Assembly: GCF_900156395.1 (NCBI RefSeq)
Contig: NZ_FTNL01000027.1
Location: forward strand, 1-42,051
Length of the DNA stretch: 42,051 bases
Direction: 5' to 3'
From: Fluoribacter gormanii
Lineage (GTDB): Bacteria; Pseudomonadota; Gammaproteobacteria; Legionellales; Legionellaceae
Both the position numbers and the translations under genes were made by a program. The notes under the pieces are model-generated. The model was not told where the DNA came from. It ran no database searches and worked only from the letters and a program-made list of their open reading frames with translations. Numbering within the stretch: position 1 is the stretch's first letter; every line of letters begins with the position of its first letter. Below are positions 28,070-37,696 of the stretch, one piece after another.

Positions 28070-28579
28070 TTATTTACGTGCATGTTGGCGCTTGAATTTA
28101 TCTAATTTTTTTCGTGCCATCGCTTTTTTCAATGGGGAAAGCAGGTCAATAAACAGTTTGCCGTTCATATGATCAATTTCATGTTGCAAACATTCGGCGA
28201 GTAAGCCTTCTGCTTTAATCTCAAAAGGTTTTCCATTCCTATCTAAAGCTTTTACGGTAACTTTTTCTGCACGGATAACTGTATCATAAGCACCAGGAAC
28301 AGAAAGACAGCCTTCTTCAAATTTTTTTTCGCCTTCAGAAGCAATGATCTCAGGGTTGATGATAACCAGTTGATTCTGCTTATCTCCCAAAATATCAATC
28401 ACAGACAAACGCAATCCGACTCCAATTTGAGGTGCTGCAAGTCCGACACCACGTGCGTCATACATCGTTTCAAACATATCGTCGATTAACGTTTGCAATT
28501 TATCATCAAACTGCATAACCGGTTTTGCAACTTCTCTTAATCGAGAGTCAGGTAAATATAGAATCGTATGAATAGCCAT
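28070..28579 (-). CDS. def: Peptide deformylase
   Basis: The enzyme removes the N-formyl group from new proteins, completing the cycle begun by Fmt. The 169-residue protein has the three signature motifs: GVGLAAPQIG (Gln51), EGCLSVPG (Cys91 metal ligand) and LQHEIDHMNG (His133, Glu134, His137). It is first in the def-fmt-rsmB-CPBP run and divergent from the LysM gene, the arrangement common in gamma-proteobacteria. Confidence 0.97.
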   Translation of the reverse strand: MAIHTILYLPDSRLREVAKPVMQFDDKLQTLIDDMFETMYDARGVGLAAPQIGVGLRLSVIDILGDKQNQLVIINPEIIASEGEKKFEEGCLSVPGAYDTVIRAEKVTVKALDRNGKPFEIKAEGLLAECLQHEIDHMNGKLFIDLLSPLKKAMARKKLDKFKRQHARK

Positions 28580-28670
28580 CGTTTATCTGGTTCTCTGTAC
28601 AAATATCGTGTTAATATTATCCTTTATATATTGTAAGGCTGCAAGATATTCCAACAAAGGATTGACTCTA

Positions 28671-29708
28671 ATGAGATTTATTCTCTTTATATTCTTTTTT
28701 TCACTCGCTAATTTGAACTATGCCCTAAGCTTAAAAACAGATGCTCCGGCACGTTATGTTGTCCAACCGGGTGATAGTTTATGGACTATAGCCAATCGGT
28801 ACCTGAATAATCCCTGGGAATGGAAGGAACTCTGGCATGCCAACCCTGAAATAAAAAATCCCAATCGTTTATACCCGGGGGCAGTGCTCGTTTTAGGCTA
28901 TTTTAAAACCAAACCGTACCTTAGGGTATTAGCAAATGGCACAATAAAACTATCACCCAACGTCCGGCCCCTGCCTTTAGATGATCCCATTCCTGCTATA
29001 CCTTTAAGCGACATTAAGCCTTTTCTAAATGAATCCCTGATATTGGATCAGGATGTGGTCAGTCGAGCACCTTATATTGTTGCGTTAGTCGGGGAACGCA
29101 TGATGGGCGGTCAGGGGGATGAGGCCTATGTTAAAGGATTGCACCCATCTCGAGAAATACCGCCGGAGGGGATTCCTGCTTATTCCATTTTCAGAGGGGG
29201 GAAAGATTATGTGGATCCGAAAACTAAAGAGCTCTTGGGATATCGAGCTGATCTGGTTGGTTATGCAGAGTTGATTGCGGGTGGTGAACCGGCAACTATT
29301 TTACTAACCAGCATTAATGAGGGTATTCGGGTACACGATAGTGTTCTGATTAATAATAGTCCTGAATTTAATTTGTACTTTGAGCCTAAAGCCCCTCTAT
29401 TCCTCGTAAGAGGATATATCATCGATATGCCTAATGGTATGCCTAACGGAAATGTCGAGGAAGCTGCAGGTGGTGTGGCGGTGATTAGTTTGGGTGCCCG
29501 TGATGGATTGGAAGCTGGGGATGTTCTGGGTATCTATAGAGAGTCAGGCACAGCCAATGACCCTAAAAATCCTATCATGCCTATTCGATTACCGCCTGAG
29601 CGTATTGGCGAGCTTATGGTGTTCCGGGTATTTAGCAAAACCAGTTTTGCCTTGATTGTTCGGTCAACCCGTGCTGTTTATTTATTGAATTATGTGGCTA
29701 ATCCATGA
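28671..29708 (+). CDS. LysM-domain envelope protein
   Basis: The protein has a signal peptide (MRFILFIFFFSLANLNYA) and one LysM peptidoglycan-binding domain at about residues 28-77 (YVVQPGDSLWTIANRYL and NPNRLYPGAVLVL). A long beta-rich region of unknown function follows. The start at 28671 has AAAGG ten bases upstream; an in-frame start at 28608 would place 21 extra residues before the signal peptide. The gene is divergent from def and its end overlaps dprA by 4 bp. LysM-dprA next to def-fmt is a common gamma-proteobacterial arrangement. The role is probably in cell-wall binding; enzymatic activity is not evident. Confidence 0.88.
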   Translation: MRFILFIFFFSLANLNYALSLKTDAPARYVVQPGDSLWTIANRYLNNPWEWKELWHANPEIKNPNRLYPGAVLVLGYFKTKPYLRVLANGTIKLSPNVRPLPLDDPIPAIPLSDIKPFLNESLILDQDVVSRAPYIVALVGERMMGGQGDEAYVKGLHPSREIPPEGIPAYSIFRGGKDYVDPKTKELLGYRADLVGYAELIAGGEPATILLTSINEGIRVHDSVLINNSPEFNLYFEPKAPLFLVRGYIIDMPNGMPNGNVEEAAGGVAVISLGARDGLEAGDVLGIYRESGTANDPKNPIMPIRLPPERIGELMVFRVFSKTSFALIVRSTRAVYLLNYVANP

Positions 29709-30778
29709 GTAATTTACCTTATTATCTTGCTTTAAACCGAATGGAACGAGTGGGGCCGCGAACCGTAGCTAAACTACAAAAGCGTTGGCCCGATTTGCAG
29801 CACATGTTCCAGCTTTCAGCAATCGAACTTGAGCAAGCAGGCTTACCGCTTGCTCTCGCGCATACTATAGCTCAATTTGATTTGAATGTGATTCAAGAGG
29901 ATTTGAGTTGGTTGGCGGCAGCAGACGATCACCATCTACTTACATGGGACTCATCTGAATATCCTCCTTTATTGAAGGAAATTATCGATCCTCCCATTGT
30001 TTTGTATGCCAAAGGACAGCTTGCCTGTTTAAAACAACCTAAATTAGCTGTGGTAGGTAGTCGTAATCCGACGGTAACTGGAAGTGAAAACGCCCGGCAA
30101 TTTGCAAAGGCAATCGCATCCCATGGAGTGACTATTGTGAGTGGCTTGGCTTTAGGTATTGATGCCCAAGCTCATCAAGGATGTTTGGAGTCCGGGGGAC
30201 AAACAATTGCGGTGCTGGGTACAGGAATTGATCGTATTTATCCTCATCGGCATCGTTCATTGTCACTAGAAATTGCGCAAAATGGCCTCTTGGTGAGCGA
30301 ATTTCCTTTGAAAAGTCCTCCTATCGCTGGACATTTCCCCCGAAGAAATCGTATAATAAGTGGTTTATCATTGTGCATTTTGGTTGTTGAGTCAGCAATC
30401 AAGAGTGGTTCGTTAATCACAGCGCGAATGGCTTTGGAACAAAACCGAGATGTTTTAGCGATTCCTGGCTCCATTCACAATCCTCTGGCTCGAGGGTGTC
30501 ATTATCTGTTGCAGCAAGGAGCCAAATTAGTTACTTCAGTTGCCGATGTTCTTGAAGAATTACGGATTGATTCGAAACAACAAACAGCTGATAAAGCTAT
30601 TTTACCTCTTGCCAGCGGGAATAAAAACCTAGTAAAGTTCATTGGCTTTGAAATGACTACAGTGGATCAGATCATTTTGCGTAGCGGATGCACCGTTGAG
30701 CAAGTCACTAGTGAGCTTGCAGAGTTAGAATTAAATGGGGCTGTTGTATCTGTGCCCGGTGGCTATATGAGGTGTTAG
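29705..30778 (+). CDS. dprA: DNA-processing protein DprA
   Basis: DprA loads RecA onto incoming single-stranded DNA in natural transformation. The 357-residue protein has an N-terminal helix-hairpin-helix-like region, then the extended Rossmann fold with VVGSRNPT, IVSGLALGIDAQAHQG, and FPRRNRIISGLS, which bears the ssDNA-binding arginines. A C-terminal winged-helix-like domain covers about residues 300-357. The start overlaps the LysM gene by 4 bp (ATGA). Presence agrees with the natural competence known in Legionella. Confidence 0.96.
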   Translation: MSNLPYYLALNRMERVGPRTVAKLQKRWPDLQHMFQLSAIELEQAGLPLALAHTIAQFDLNVIQEDLSWLAAADDHHLLTWDSSEYPPLLKEIIDPPIVLYAKGQLACLKQPKLAVVGSRNPTVTGSENARQFAKAIASHGVTIVSGLALGIDAQAHQGCLESGGQTIAVLGTGIDRIYPHRHRSLSLEIAQNGLLVSEFPLKSPPIAGHFPRRNRIISGLSLCILVVESAIKSGSLITARMALEQNRDVLAIPGSIHNPLARGCHYLLQQGAKLVTSVADVLEELRIDSKQQTADKAILPLASGNKNLVKFIGFEMTTVDQIILRSGCTVEQVTSELAELELNGAVVSVPGGYMRC

Positions 30779-30781
30779 TAT

Positions 30782-31219
30782 ATGAAAGATAACTTATTTG
30801 AGATGTTATTGAGTTTATTTGAACAAAGTCTTACCCAACTACAAGAAAGCCATAAAACCGCTGATCAGGATGCAACGGAACAACTAAATGAGGATGAGAA
30901 CTTAGCTTCTGAAGAACAAGTTTTACATTTGAAATTACAACAAAATACATCAACACGAGTCTTTACCTATGATGAGCAAATGAAACTGACTAAGGCCAGT
31001 TATCAATTTCTCATGCGTATGAAATTATGGAAAGTTCTTAATCCAGAATCATTTGAAATGATTATGAATCAATTGCAATTTTCTGAATCTCGCATCGTAA
31101 CTCTTCAAGAGACCAAATGGACTATAAGAAATGCATTATCGAGTTCTTTAAATGAAGAACAATTGGCTTTTCTTGATTTAGTTCTTTATCAATCAGAAGA
31201 TGAATTGACATTTCATTAA
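30782..31219 (+). CDS. smg: Smg family protein (DUF494)
   Basis: Smg is a small conserved protein of unknown function encoded between dprA and topA in many proteobacteria. The 145-residue protein has the family layout: an N-terminal MKDNLFEMLLSLFEQ, an acidic middle, and a C-terminal KWTIRNALSSSLNEEQLAFL, here in two parts (KWTIRNALS and SSLNEEQLAFL). It starts three bases after the dprA stop, so it is in the same operon. Synteny is the strongest support. Confidence 0.9.
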   Translation: MKDNLFEMLLSLFEQSLTQLQESHKTADQDATEQLNEDENLASEEQVLHLKLQQNTSTRVFTYDEQMKLTKASYQFLMRMKLWKVLNPESFEMIMNQLQFSESRIVTLQETKWTIRNALSSSLNEEQLAFLDLVLYQSEDELTFH

Positions 31220-31351
31220 AAGATCGTCTATTACCTATATTACTAGAAGTTGGTGATATTTCATTTTCAGCACCAATATCCCGTGTTGGTTCTAAGGCAC
31301 GGCTATTTTTGATGCTTAGGGATGAAGTGAAAAGGATAAGGTTAACGTTAT

Positions 31352-33646
31352 ATGAGTAAACATTTGGTGATTGTTGAATCACCCGCTAAAGCGAAAACAA
31401 TTCAAAAATATTTGGGTGGTGATTACGAGGTTGTGGCCTCTTATGGACATGTGCGTGATTTGCCAGCCCGCAAGGGGTCCGTTAATCCCGAAAATCATTT
31501 TGCAATGACTTATGTTCCTATTGAAAGGAACTCACGTCATATCGAAACGATTGCTAAAATGCTCAAAAAGTCAGATTCCTTATTGCTCGCAACGGACCCT
31601 GATCGAGAAGGTGAAGCCATTTCCTGGCATATTTATGAATTAATGAAAGAAAAAAATCTAACCAAAGATAAGCCCATTCACCGGATTTTTTTCAATGAAA
31701 TTACTAAATCAGCAATTCAGGATGCAATCAATAACCCGCGTTCTATTTCGATGGATTTAGTCAATGCGCAACAGGCGCGGCGTGCGTTGGATTATTTAGT
31801 GGGATTTAATTTATCTCCCCTGTTATGGAAGAAAGTGAGAAGAGGACTTTCTGCAGGACGAGTGCAAAGTCCAGCATTGCGACTTATTGTGGAGCGAGAA
31901 GAGGAAATCGAACGTTTTGTTCCTCAGGAATATTGGAAGATTTTAGCTGAATGTATTCATACGAAGGTGTCCTTCGAAGCACGTTTGACGCATTACAAAA
32001 ATGAAAAATTACAGCAATTTACGGTAACCAAGGAAGAGCAGGCCCAACAAATCAAAGAGCATTTGATTCGTCAAGCCCAAGGCTATTTAATCGTTTCTCA
32101 AATTGAGAAAAAACAACGTAAGCGTAAACCATCACCTCCGTTTATTACATCGACTTTGCAACAAGAAGCCGCACGAAAATTGGGTTTTACCGCGCGAAAG
32201 TCGATGATGGTTGCACAACAATTATATGAAGGGATAGATATTGGAACGGGGACTGTCGGTCTTATCTCCTATATGCGTACCGATTCGGTGAATTTATCGA
32301 CGGAAGCAATAGAGGAAACACGGGAGTTTATTACACAACGTTATGGTGCCGATAATTGCCCTGCAAGCCCAAGAGTTTACAAAACAAAATCTAAGAATGC
32401 TCAAGAAGCACATGAGGCGATTCGTCCCACATCGATTAAACGTACACCAGAAATGGTGCAATCAGCATTAACCGCAGATCAATACAAACTGTACAGTTTA
32501 ATCTGGAAACGTACCGTAGCCTGCCAGATGGCTGATGCGATATTGGATACAGTTGCTGTGGATTTAAGCTGTGGCGAAGGCAATATGTTTCGCGCCAATG
32601 GTTCTACAATTACCTTTCCTGGATTCCTCTCTGTGTATGAGGAAGGTCGAGATGATACTAAAGATGATGAAAATGAAGGTTCATTATTACCCGCATTGAC
32701 CGTCGGTGAAAAAGTCAAAGTACAGGATATATTAGCCAATCAACACTTCACCGAGCCCCCACCAAGATACTCGGAAGCAACTTTGGTTAAGGCACTGGAA
32801 GAATATGATATTGGACGACCGTCAACCTATGCGTCCATTATTCACACATTGCAACAACGCGAATATGTTATTGTTGATAAGAAAAGATTCTTTCCAACGG
32901 ATGTTGGTCGCATAGTAAACCGCTTTTTGACGGGTTATTTTACACGTTACGTGGACTACAAATTTACTGCAGAACTTGAAGATACGCTCGACGCCATTGC
33001 GCGGGGTGAGAAAGAATGGATTCCGGTTTTAGAAGAGTTTTGGCAACCCTTTGTGCAACAAATTCAAACTACAGATCAACAGGTTCAGCGTAAAGATGTA
33101 ACCTCTGAAGTTTTAGATGAACAGTGTCCAAAATGCGGAAAACCATTGTCAATAAGATTGGGTAAACGCGGACGCTTCATTGGTTGTACTGGCTATCCAG
33201 AGTGTGATTACACACAAGATATCGCAGGCCAAGATAATGAAAAAAATGAACCTGAAGTTGTTGAAGGAAGAGTATGCCCGGTATGCTCCAGTTCGTTACA
33301 TGTAAAAACTGGGCGCTATGGTCGTTTTATTGGCTGCAGTAATTATCCTCAATGCAAACACATGGAACCCATAGAAAAACCTGCTGATACAGGGGTGGAG
33401 TGTCCCAAGTGTCATGAAGCAAAAATCTTGCAGCGCAAATCAAGAAAAGGGAAGATTTTCTATTCCTGTGGTAATTATCCTAAATGCGATTATGCATTGT
33501 GGAATGAACCGATTAACCATCCATGCCCAAATTGCAATTGGCCAATTTTGACTGTAAAAGAAAGCAAAAAATTCGGTCGACAGATCCTTTGCCCACAGGA
33601 TGGATGTGGTTACTCTACCAAGGAAGAACCAGAGGCAATTAAATAA
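31352..33646 (+). CDS. topA: DNA topoisomerase I
   Basis: TopA relaxes negative supercoils through a 5'-phosphotyrosine intermediate. The 764-residue protein has a TOPRIM domain (ESPAKAKTIQKYLG with Glu9; LATDPDREGEA with Asp82 and Asp84), the catalytic Tyr307 in GLISYMRTDSV, and a C-terminal tail with four-cysteine zinc-ribbon repeats (CPKCGKPLSIR..CTGYPEC, CPVCSS..CSNYPQC, CPKCHE..CGNYPKC), plus a fourth CPNCNW ribbon. E. coli TopA is 865 residues and has extra ribbon-like domains. The 132-bp gap after smg holds no other gene. Confidence 0.97.
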   Translation: MSKHLVIVESPAKAKTIQKYLGGDYEVVASYGHVRDLPARKGSVNPENHFAMTYVPIERNSRHIETIAKMLKKSDSLLLATDPDREGEAISWHIYELMKEKNLTKDKPIHRIFFNEITKSAIQDAINNPRSISMDLVNAQQARRALDYLVGFNLSPLLWKKVRRGLSAGRVQSPALRLIVEREEEIERFVPQEYWKILAECIHTKVSFEARLTHYKNEKLQQFTVTKEEQAQQIKEHLIRQAQGYLIVSQIEKKQRKRKPSPPFITSTLQQEAARKLGFTARKSMMVAQQLYEGIDIGTGTVGLISYMRTDSVNLSTEAIEETREFITQRYGADNCPASPRVYKTKSKNAQEAHEAIRPTSIKRTPEMVQSALTADQYKLYSLIWKRTVACQMADAILDTVAVDLSCGEGNMFRANGSTITFPGFLSVYEEGRDDTKDDENEGSLLPALTVGEKVKVQDILANQHFTEPPPRYSEATLVKALEEYDIGRPSTYASIIHTLQQREYVIVDKKRFFPTDVGRIVNRFLTGYFTRYVDYKFTAELEDTLDAIARGEKEWIPVLEEFWQPFVQQIQTTDQQVQRKDVTSEVLDEQCPKCGKPLSIRLGKRGRFIGCTGYPECDYTQDIAGQDNEKNEPEVVEGRVCPVCSSSLHVKTGRYGRFIGCSNYPQCKHMEPIEKPADTGVECPKCHEAKILQRKSRKGKIFYSCGNYPKCDYALWNEPINHPCPNCNWPILTVKESKKFGRQILCPQDGCGYSTKEEPEAIK

Positions 33647-33658
33647 GATATCTTAATG

Positions 33659-33686
33659 CCTGAGTACGGCGTTTGCCGCACTCAGG
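33659..33686. terminator. Inverted repeat between topA and a lipoprotein gene
   Basis: CCTGAGTACGGC, the loop GTTT and GCCGCACTCAGG form a 12-bp stem with one mismatch. It lies 12 bp after the topA stop and 14 bp before the convergent gene's stop. Only a weak T-rich stretch follows, but position suggests a bidirectional terminator. Confidence 0.7.
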
Positions 33687-33700
33687 TATCAATGTTTTGA

Positions 33701-33973
33701 TCAATAAAAATCAATAGTAGTCGTAGTCACATCTAAAGGACCCACGGGATAAGAGTAAACTGATACGGGTTCAACAACGGGTGCAACAGCAGGCGTAACA
33801 ACACGTGTAACAGCGACTGGTCTGTATGAAACTACAGGTCTATATCTAACTACAGGTTTGTATGTCACTGCTGATGTATATGAGATTGCCGGAGTGTATA
33901 CCGGTGTATATGCTGTGGTACAGCAACATCCTGCCATCAAAACAATACTTCCTAGCAAAATAATCCATTTCAT
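33701..33973 (-). CDS. Val/Pro/Tyr-repeat lipoprotein
   Basis: The 90-residue product has a lipoprotein signal with lipidated Cys16 (LMAGC), followed by two more cysteines. The mature part is a run of degenerate six- to eight-residue repeats such as YTPVYTPA, YKPVVRYRPVVSYRPV and VTPAVAPVVEPV. It has no charged helices and is likely extended or surface-exposed. I know no function. It is preceded by a purine-rich site (AAGGGGG) and stands alone, convergent with topA. Confidence 0.7.
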   Translation of the reverse strand: MKWIILLGSIVLMAGCCCTTAYTPVYTPAISYTSAVTYKPVVRYRPVVSYRPVAVTRVVTPAVAPVVEPVSVYSYPVGPLDVTTTTIDFY

Positions 33974-34279
33974 TATGTAGCCCCCTTTAATGGATGCCTA
34001 TAAAAAGTGTAGATTATTTGGTCATAAATCACAAGAATTGGTCTATTTGAATTCCTGGGGTTAGCGCAGCCAAACCCGGGAAATTTTGAGCTATTTTTAA
34101 CTCCAGATTTCGCTGCTCTGCATCCAGACTACAAAAAGCCCTTTTCTCCCATAAACGAGAGAGGAGCTAGGGGTAAGAAAACTTATACCCATTGAATACA
34201 AACACATTCTTCCTGTTCATTTTGAATCAGTATATACTCAACATCTTCTTCTTAGAAATAACTCAAACAGGATGTAGTG
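33974..34279. other. 306-bp gap holding a palindromic repeat and the upstream region of the E1 gene
   Basis: No gene is seen. The first half contains a member of the cccgggtt repeat family (34053-34131). The second half has gggtaag and cttataccc close together near 34171-34191 and then AT-rich sequence leading to the E1 start, with AGGA seven bases before the ATG. No promoter could be fixed with confidence. Confidence 0.4.
34053..34131. repeat. Palindromic repeat of the cccgggtt family, copy 6
   Basis: The sequence runs from cctggggttagcgcagcc and aaacccggg to ctccagatttcgctgctc and catccagactac. The ggtt-agcg-aaaccc core is shared with the other copies, but the right half is diverged. Confidence 0.5.
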
Positions 34280-36517
34280 ATGTTAGACAGGACCATTGTA
34301 GTTGATGAGCAATTTTTAAATCGAGTACAACAAGCCGATTTTCCAAAACCTAATAGTACAATGACTCCGGATACGGCCGAGTTGGATAAGAAAACTGCTA
34401 TAGAGCTCTTTGATTCGCAAATCAAATCACGCCTGCTCGATTTGATTGCCAGGCAGCTTAAAGAAAAAGGTTTATCATTTTATACTATAGGCAGCAGTGG
34501 GCACGAAGGTAATGCGGTTTGGGGACAAGTTTTTCGTCCCGATGACATGGCCTTTTTGCATTATCGGAGCGGTGCTTTCTATTTGCAGCGTGCCAAGAAA
34601 TTACAAGCTACTGACGGTGTGAGGGATATTTTACTTTCTTTAGTCGCCGCAGCGACTGATCCCATTTCAGGAGGACGCCATAAAGTTTTTGGAAGTGTTC
34701 CTCTAAATATTCCACCACAAACCTCGACTATCGCATCACACCTACCCAAAGCTTTGGGGGCTGCATTATCGATTACGCGAGCCAAAGAATTAAATATTCA
34801 CAGCAATCTAAATCCAGACTCCATCATCATCTGTTCCTTTGGTGATGCCTCAACGAACCATGCTTCGGCGCAAGCGACCTTGAATTCCTGTTCATGGATT
34901 GCTCAACAAAATTATCCTGTACCGATTGTGTTTATTTGTGAAGACAATGGAATAGGAATTTCTGTACCCACTCCATCACAGTGGATTGAGCGCTCAGTTA
35001 GTGCTCGACCAGGCTTGCATTATATTGCTTGTGACGGCTTGAATATCGCTGATGCTTATGCGAGTGCACAAGAAGCAGAATACTTGGCGCGCGTAAAAAA
35101 ACAGCCTGTTTTTTTACATATGCGTTGTGTGCGTTTATTGGGCCATGCGGGTTCTGATATTGAGTCACAATATTGTACGCAAGCTGAAATTGAAGCCAGG
35201 GAAGCTCAAGATCCTTTATTGCATACTGCAGGTCTTCTATATCGTGAAGGCTGGATGAGTATTCAAGACATCCTGAGTCTTTATCAAGATAATAAAGCTT
35301 TAATTGAAGCCAAAGCGGTGGATGTGATAAGACAGCCCAAGCTCTCCAGTGCTGAAGCTGTAATGTCTTCATTGATTCCCAGCATGCCGAAGAAACAACC
35401 ACTTCCCTTGCCAAGTGAAGCTAAGCGTGCAGAGGTATTTGCCAATGCATTTTCACAATTAACTCAAAAACGAAATTTATGTCAACAGATTAATTTTGCT
35501 TTGACTGATTTAATGCTGCAATACCCTAATATGTTGGTGTTCGGGGAAGATGTAGGCAAAAAAGGGGGGGTGTATCGAGTGACTGCTGATCTACAGGCAC
35601 GTTTTGGACAGCGTCGCGTATTTGATACGATTTTAGATGAAACCACCATTTTAGGAACTGCAATAGGTATGGCGCACAATGGATTTGTTCCAGTCCCAGA
35701 AATTCAGTTTTTGGCTTATTTGCATAATGCAGAAGACCAGCTTCGTGGAGAAGCTTCCACTTTATCCTTCTTTTCCAGTGGTCAATATCAAAACCCCATG
35801 GTTTTGCGGATTGCTTCATTAGCCTATCAGAAGGGATTTGGTGGTCATTTCCATAATGATAATTCGATTGCTGTATTACGTGACTTGCCTGGAGTGATTG
35901 TCGCATGTCCTTCAAATGGTCCAGATGCAGCAAAAATGTTGCGTACATGCATGCGTCTGGCTTATGAAGAGGGAAGGGTAGTCGTCTTTTTAGAGCCTAT
36001 TGCTTTATATATGACCAAAGATTTGCATGAGCCTGGTGATAACGGATGGCTATTTAATTATCCAGCACCCGATGCTTTTATTGCGCCGGGAGAGGTAGGT
36101 GTTTTTGGAGAAGGGCCAACAGTAATCTTAACCTATGCTAATGGGTATTATTTATCACGGCAAGCGGCTAAGGTGCTGCAAGAGGAACACAATATTGCTG
36201 TGAAAATAGTAGATTTACGTTGGCTTAGCCCCCTACCGGTCGAAGCAATTTTGAAAGAAATAGCCAAAGCAAAACAGGTATTAATTGTCGATGAAGGCAG
36301 ACAAAGTGGTTCAGTAAGCGAAGGCTTGATGACCTTGCTATTGGAAGAAGCCTCATCGAGGTTGAAAATCAAACGCATTACCGGTAAAGATTGCTTTATT
36401 CCTTTGGGTAATGCTTGGCAATATTTGTTACCCAGTAAAGAAAGTATTATTGAAGCGGTTATTGCGTTACAGTCTGATAAAAGGGAGAAGGAAAGTGGAC
36501 GACTTGTTGTTTCTTGA
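34280..36517 (+). CDS. Fused alpha-beta E1 subunit of a 2-oxoacid dehydrogenase complex
   Basis: This thiamine-diphosphate enzyme decarboxylates a 2-oxoacid. The 745-residue protein joins both E1 subunits. The alpha part (about 1-380) has SSGHEGN and the TPP motif GDAS...EDNG (residues 188-224). The beta part (about 395-745) has LVFGEDVGKKGGVYRVT, PVPEIQFLAYLHNAEDQ and VDLRWLSPLP. The ATG at 34280 is chosen over the adjacent GTG because AGGA lies seven bases upstream. The sequence is branched-chain-type. No E2 or E3 gene adjoins it. The gene overlaps the glutaryl-CoA dehydrogenase start by 23 bp, so the pair may act together, perhaps on 2-oxoadipate. Branched-chain or acetoin-type substrates are equally possible. 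Confidence 0.85.
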   Translation: MLDRTIVVDEQFLNRVQQADFPKPNSTMTPDTAELDKKTAIELFDSQIKSRLLDLIARQLKEKGLSFYTIGSSGHEGNAVWGQVFRPDDMAFLHYRSGAFYLQRAKKLQATDGVRDILLSLVAAATDPISGGRHKVFGSVPLNIPPQTSTIASHLPKALGAALSITRAKELNIHSNLNPDSIIICSFGDASTNHASAQATLNSCSWIAQQNYPVPIVFICEDNGIGISVPTPSQWIERSVSARPGLHYIACDGLNIADAYASAQEAEYLARVKKQPVFLHMRCVRLLGHAGSDIESQYCTQAEIEAREAQDPLLHTAGLLYREGWMSIQDILSLYQDNKALIEAKAVDVIRQPKLSSAEAVMSSLIPSMPKKQPLPLPSEAKRAEVFANAFSQLTQKRNLCQQINFALTDLMLQYPNMLVFGEDVGKKGGVYRVTADLQARFGQRRVFDTILDETTILGTAIGMAHNGFVPVPEIQFLAYLHNAEDQLRGEASTLSFFSSGQYQNPMVLRIASLAYQKGFGGHFHNDNSIAVLRDLPGVIVACPSNGPDAAKMLRTCMRLAYEEGRVVVFLEPIALYMTKDLHEPGDNGWLFNYPAPDAFIAPGEVGVFGEGPTVILTYANGYYLSRQAAKVLQEEHNIAVKIVDLRWLSPLPVEAILKEIAKAKQVLIVDEGRQSGSVSEGLMTLLLEEASSRLKIKRITGKDCFIPLGNAWQYLLPSKESIIEAVIALQSDKREKESGRLVVS

Positions 36518-37652
36518 TGAGCAGTTGAATGGCGATGAACGCATGATACGTGATAGTGTCGCGCGTTTTGTCTCCAATGATGTTATGCCTTTGATGGCTG
36601 AATCTTTTGAGCATGCTCAATTTCCACGTGAGCTTATTAGAAAATCTGCAGAAATGGGATTGTTGGGTTTGACCTTACCAGCAGAATATGGTGGCGCGGA
36701 AGCCTCTTATGTCGCTTATGGTTTGGTTTGCCAAGAGTTAGAACGCGGTGATAGCGGATTACGTAGCTTTGTTTCGGTACAAAGTTCCTTATGTATGTAT
36801 CCTATTTTTCGTTTTGGTTCCGAAGAACAGCGAGTACGCTTTTTACCAGGAATGGCTGCCGGTGAGATCATTGGTTGCTTTGGTTTGACTGAACCTGATT
36901 TTGGTTCTGATCCGGCCGGTATGAGAACCACTGCAAAGAAGGTTAAGGGTGGATGGACTCTAAATGGTGCAAAAATGTGGATCACCAACGCACCAATTGC
37001 AGATATTGCCATTGTTTGGGCAAAAACAGATGAGGGTGTTCGTGGCTTTATTGTAGATACTAAATCTGAAGGAATAAGATGTCCTGAAATCAAATTAAAG
37101 ATGTCATTACGCGCCTCAATTACCGGTGAATTGGTTTTTGATAACGTTTTTGTCCCCGATGAAAATTATCTTCCTGGCAGTGACAAAGGTTTAGGCGCTC
37201 CTTTAAGTTGCCTAAGCCAGGCGCGATATGGTATTGCTTGGGGCGCCATGGGCGCTGCAATGGCCTGTTTTGATATTACTCGCGATTATCTTTTAGAGCG
37301 TAAACAATTTAACAAGCCTTTGGCATCGTTTCAGCTTATTCAAAAAGATCTGGCAGATATGTATACTGAAATTATTAAGGCGCAATGTCTTAATTTACAG
37401 ATAGGCCGAATAAAAGATAATCATCGTGAAAATCCCGTGATGATTTCTCTGGCTAAAGGTAATGCATGTCGTGAAGCATTAAACATTGCGCGAAAATGCC
37501 GGAATTTATTGGGAGCAAATGGAATCAGCCTTGAATATCATGTGATTCGACACATGCTTAACTTAGAATCAGTCTTTACGTACGAGGGTACAGATAACGT
37601 TCATACCCTGGTATTAGGAAAACATATTACAGGAATTAATGCTTTTGCTTAA
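36495..37652 (+). CDS. gcdH: Glutaryl-CoA dehydrogenase-type acyl-CoA dehydrogenase
   Basis: This flavoenzyme oxidises and decarboxylates glutaryl-CoA to crotonyl-CoA. The GTG start at 36495 (GGGAG seven bases upstream) gives 385 residues; an upstream frame to 36411 is inside the E1 gene. GCDH-specific residues are present. Glu83 and Arg90 in ELERGDSGLRS match human Glu87 and Arg94, which bind the glutaryl carboxylate. Tyr363 and Glu364 in FTYEGTDNVH match Tyr369 and the catalytic Glu370. GCFGLTEPDFGSDPAGMR is the FAD/substrate loop. The pathway is lysine or tryptophan breakdown. Electrons would go to ETF, not encoded nearby. Confidence 0.9.
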   Translation: MDDLLFLDEQLNGDERMIRDSVARFVSNDVMPLMAESFEHAQFPRELIRKSAEMGLLGLTLPAEYGGAEASYVAYGLVCQELERGDSGLRSFVSVQSSLCMYPIFRFGSEEQRVRFLPGMAAGEIIGCFGLTEPDFGSDPAGMRTTAKKVKGGWTLNGAKMWITNAPIADIAIVWAKTDEGVRGFIVDTKSEGIRCPEIKLKMSLRASITGELVFDNVFVPDENYLPGSDKGLGAPLSCLSQARYGIAWGAMGAAMACFDITRDYLLERKQFNKPLASFQLIQKDLADMYTEIIKAQCLNLQIGRIKDNHRENPVMISLAKGNACREALNIARKCRNLLGANGISLEYHVIRHMLNLESVFTYEGTDNVHTLVLGKHITGINAFA

Positions 37653-37696
37653 ACCAGGCACGAAACGGTTAAGCACCAAAATCAATGACTTTAATT

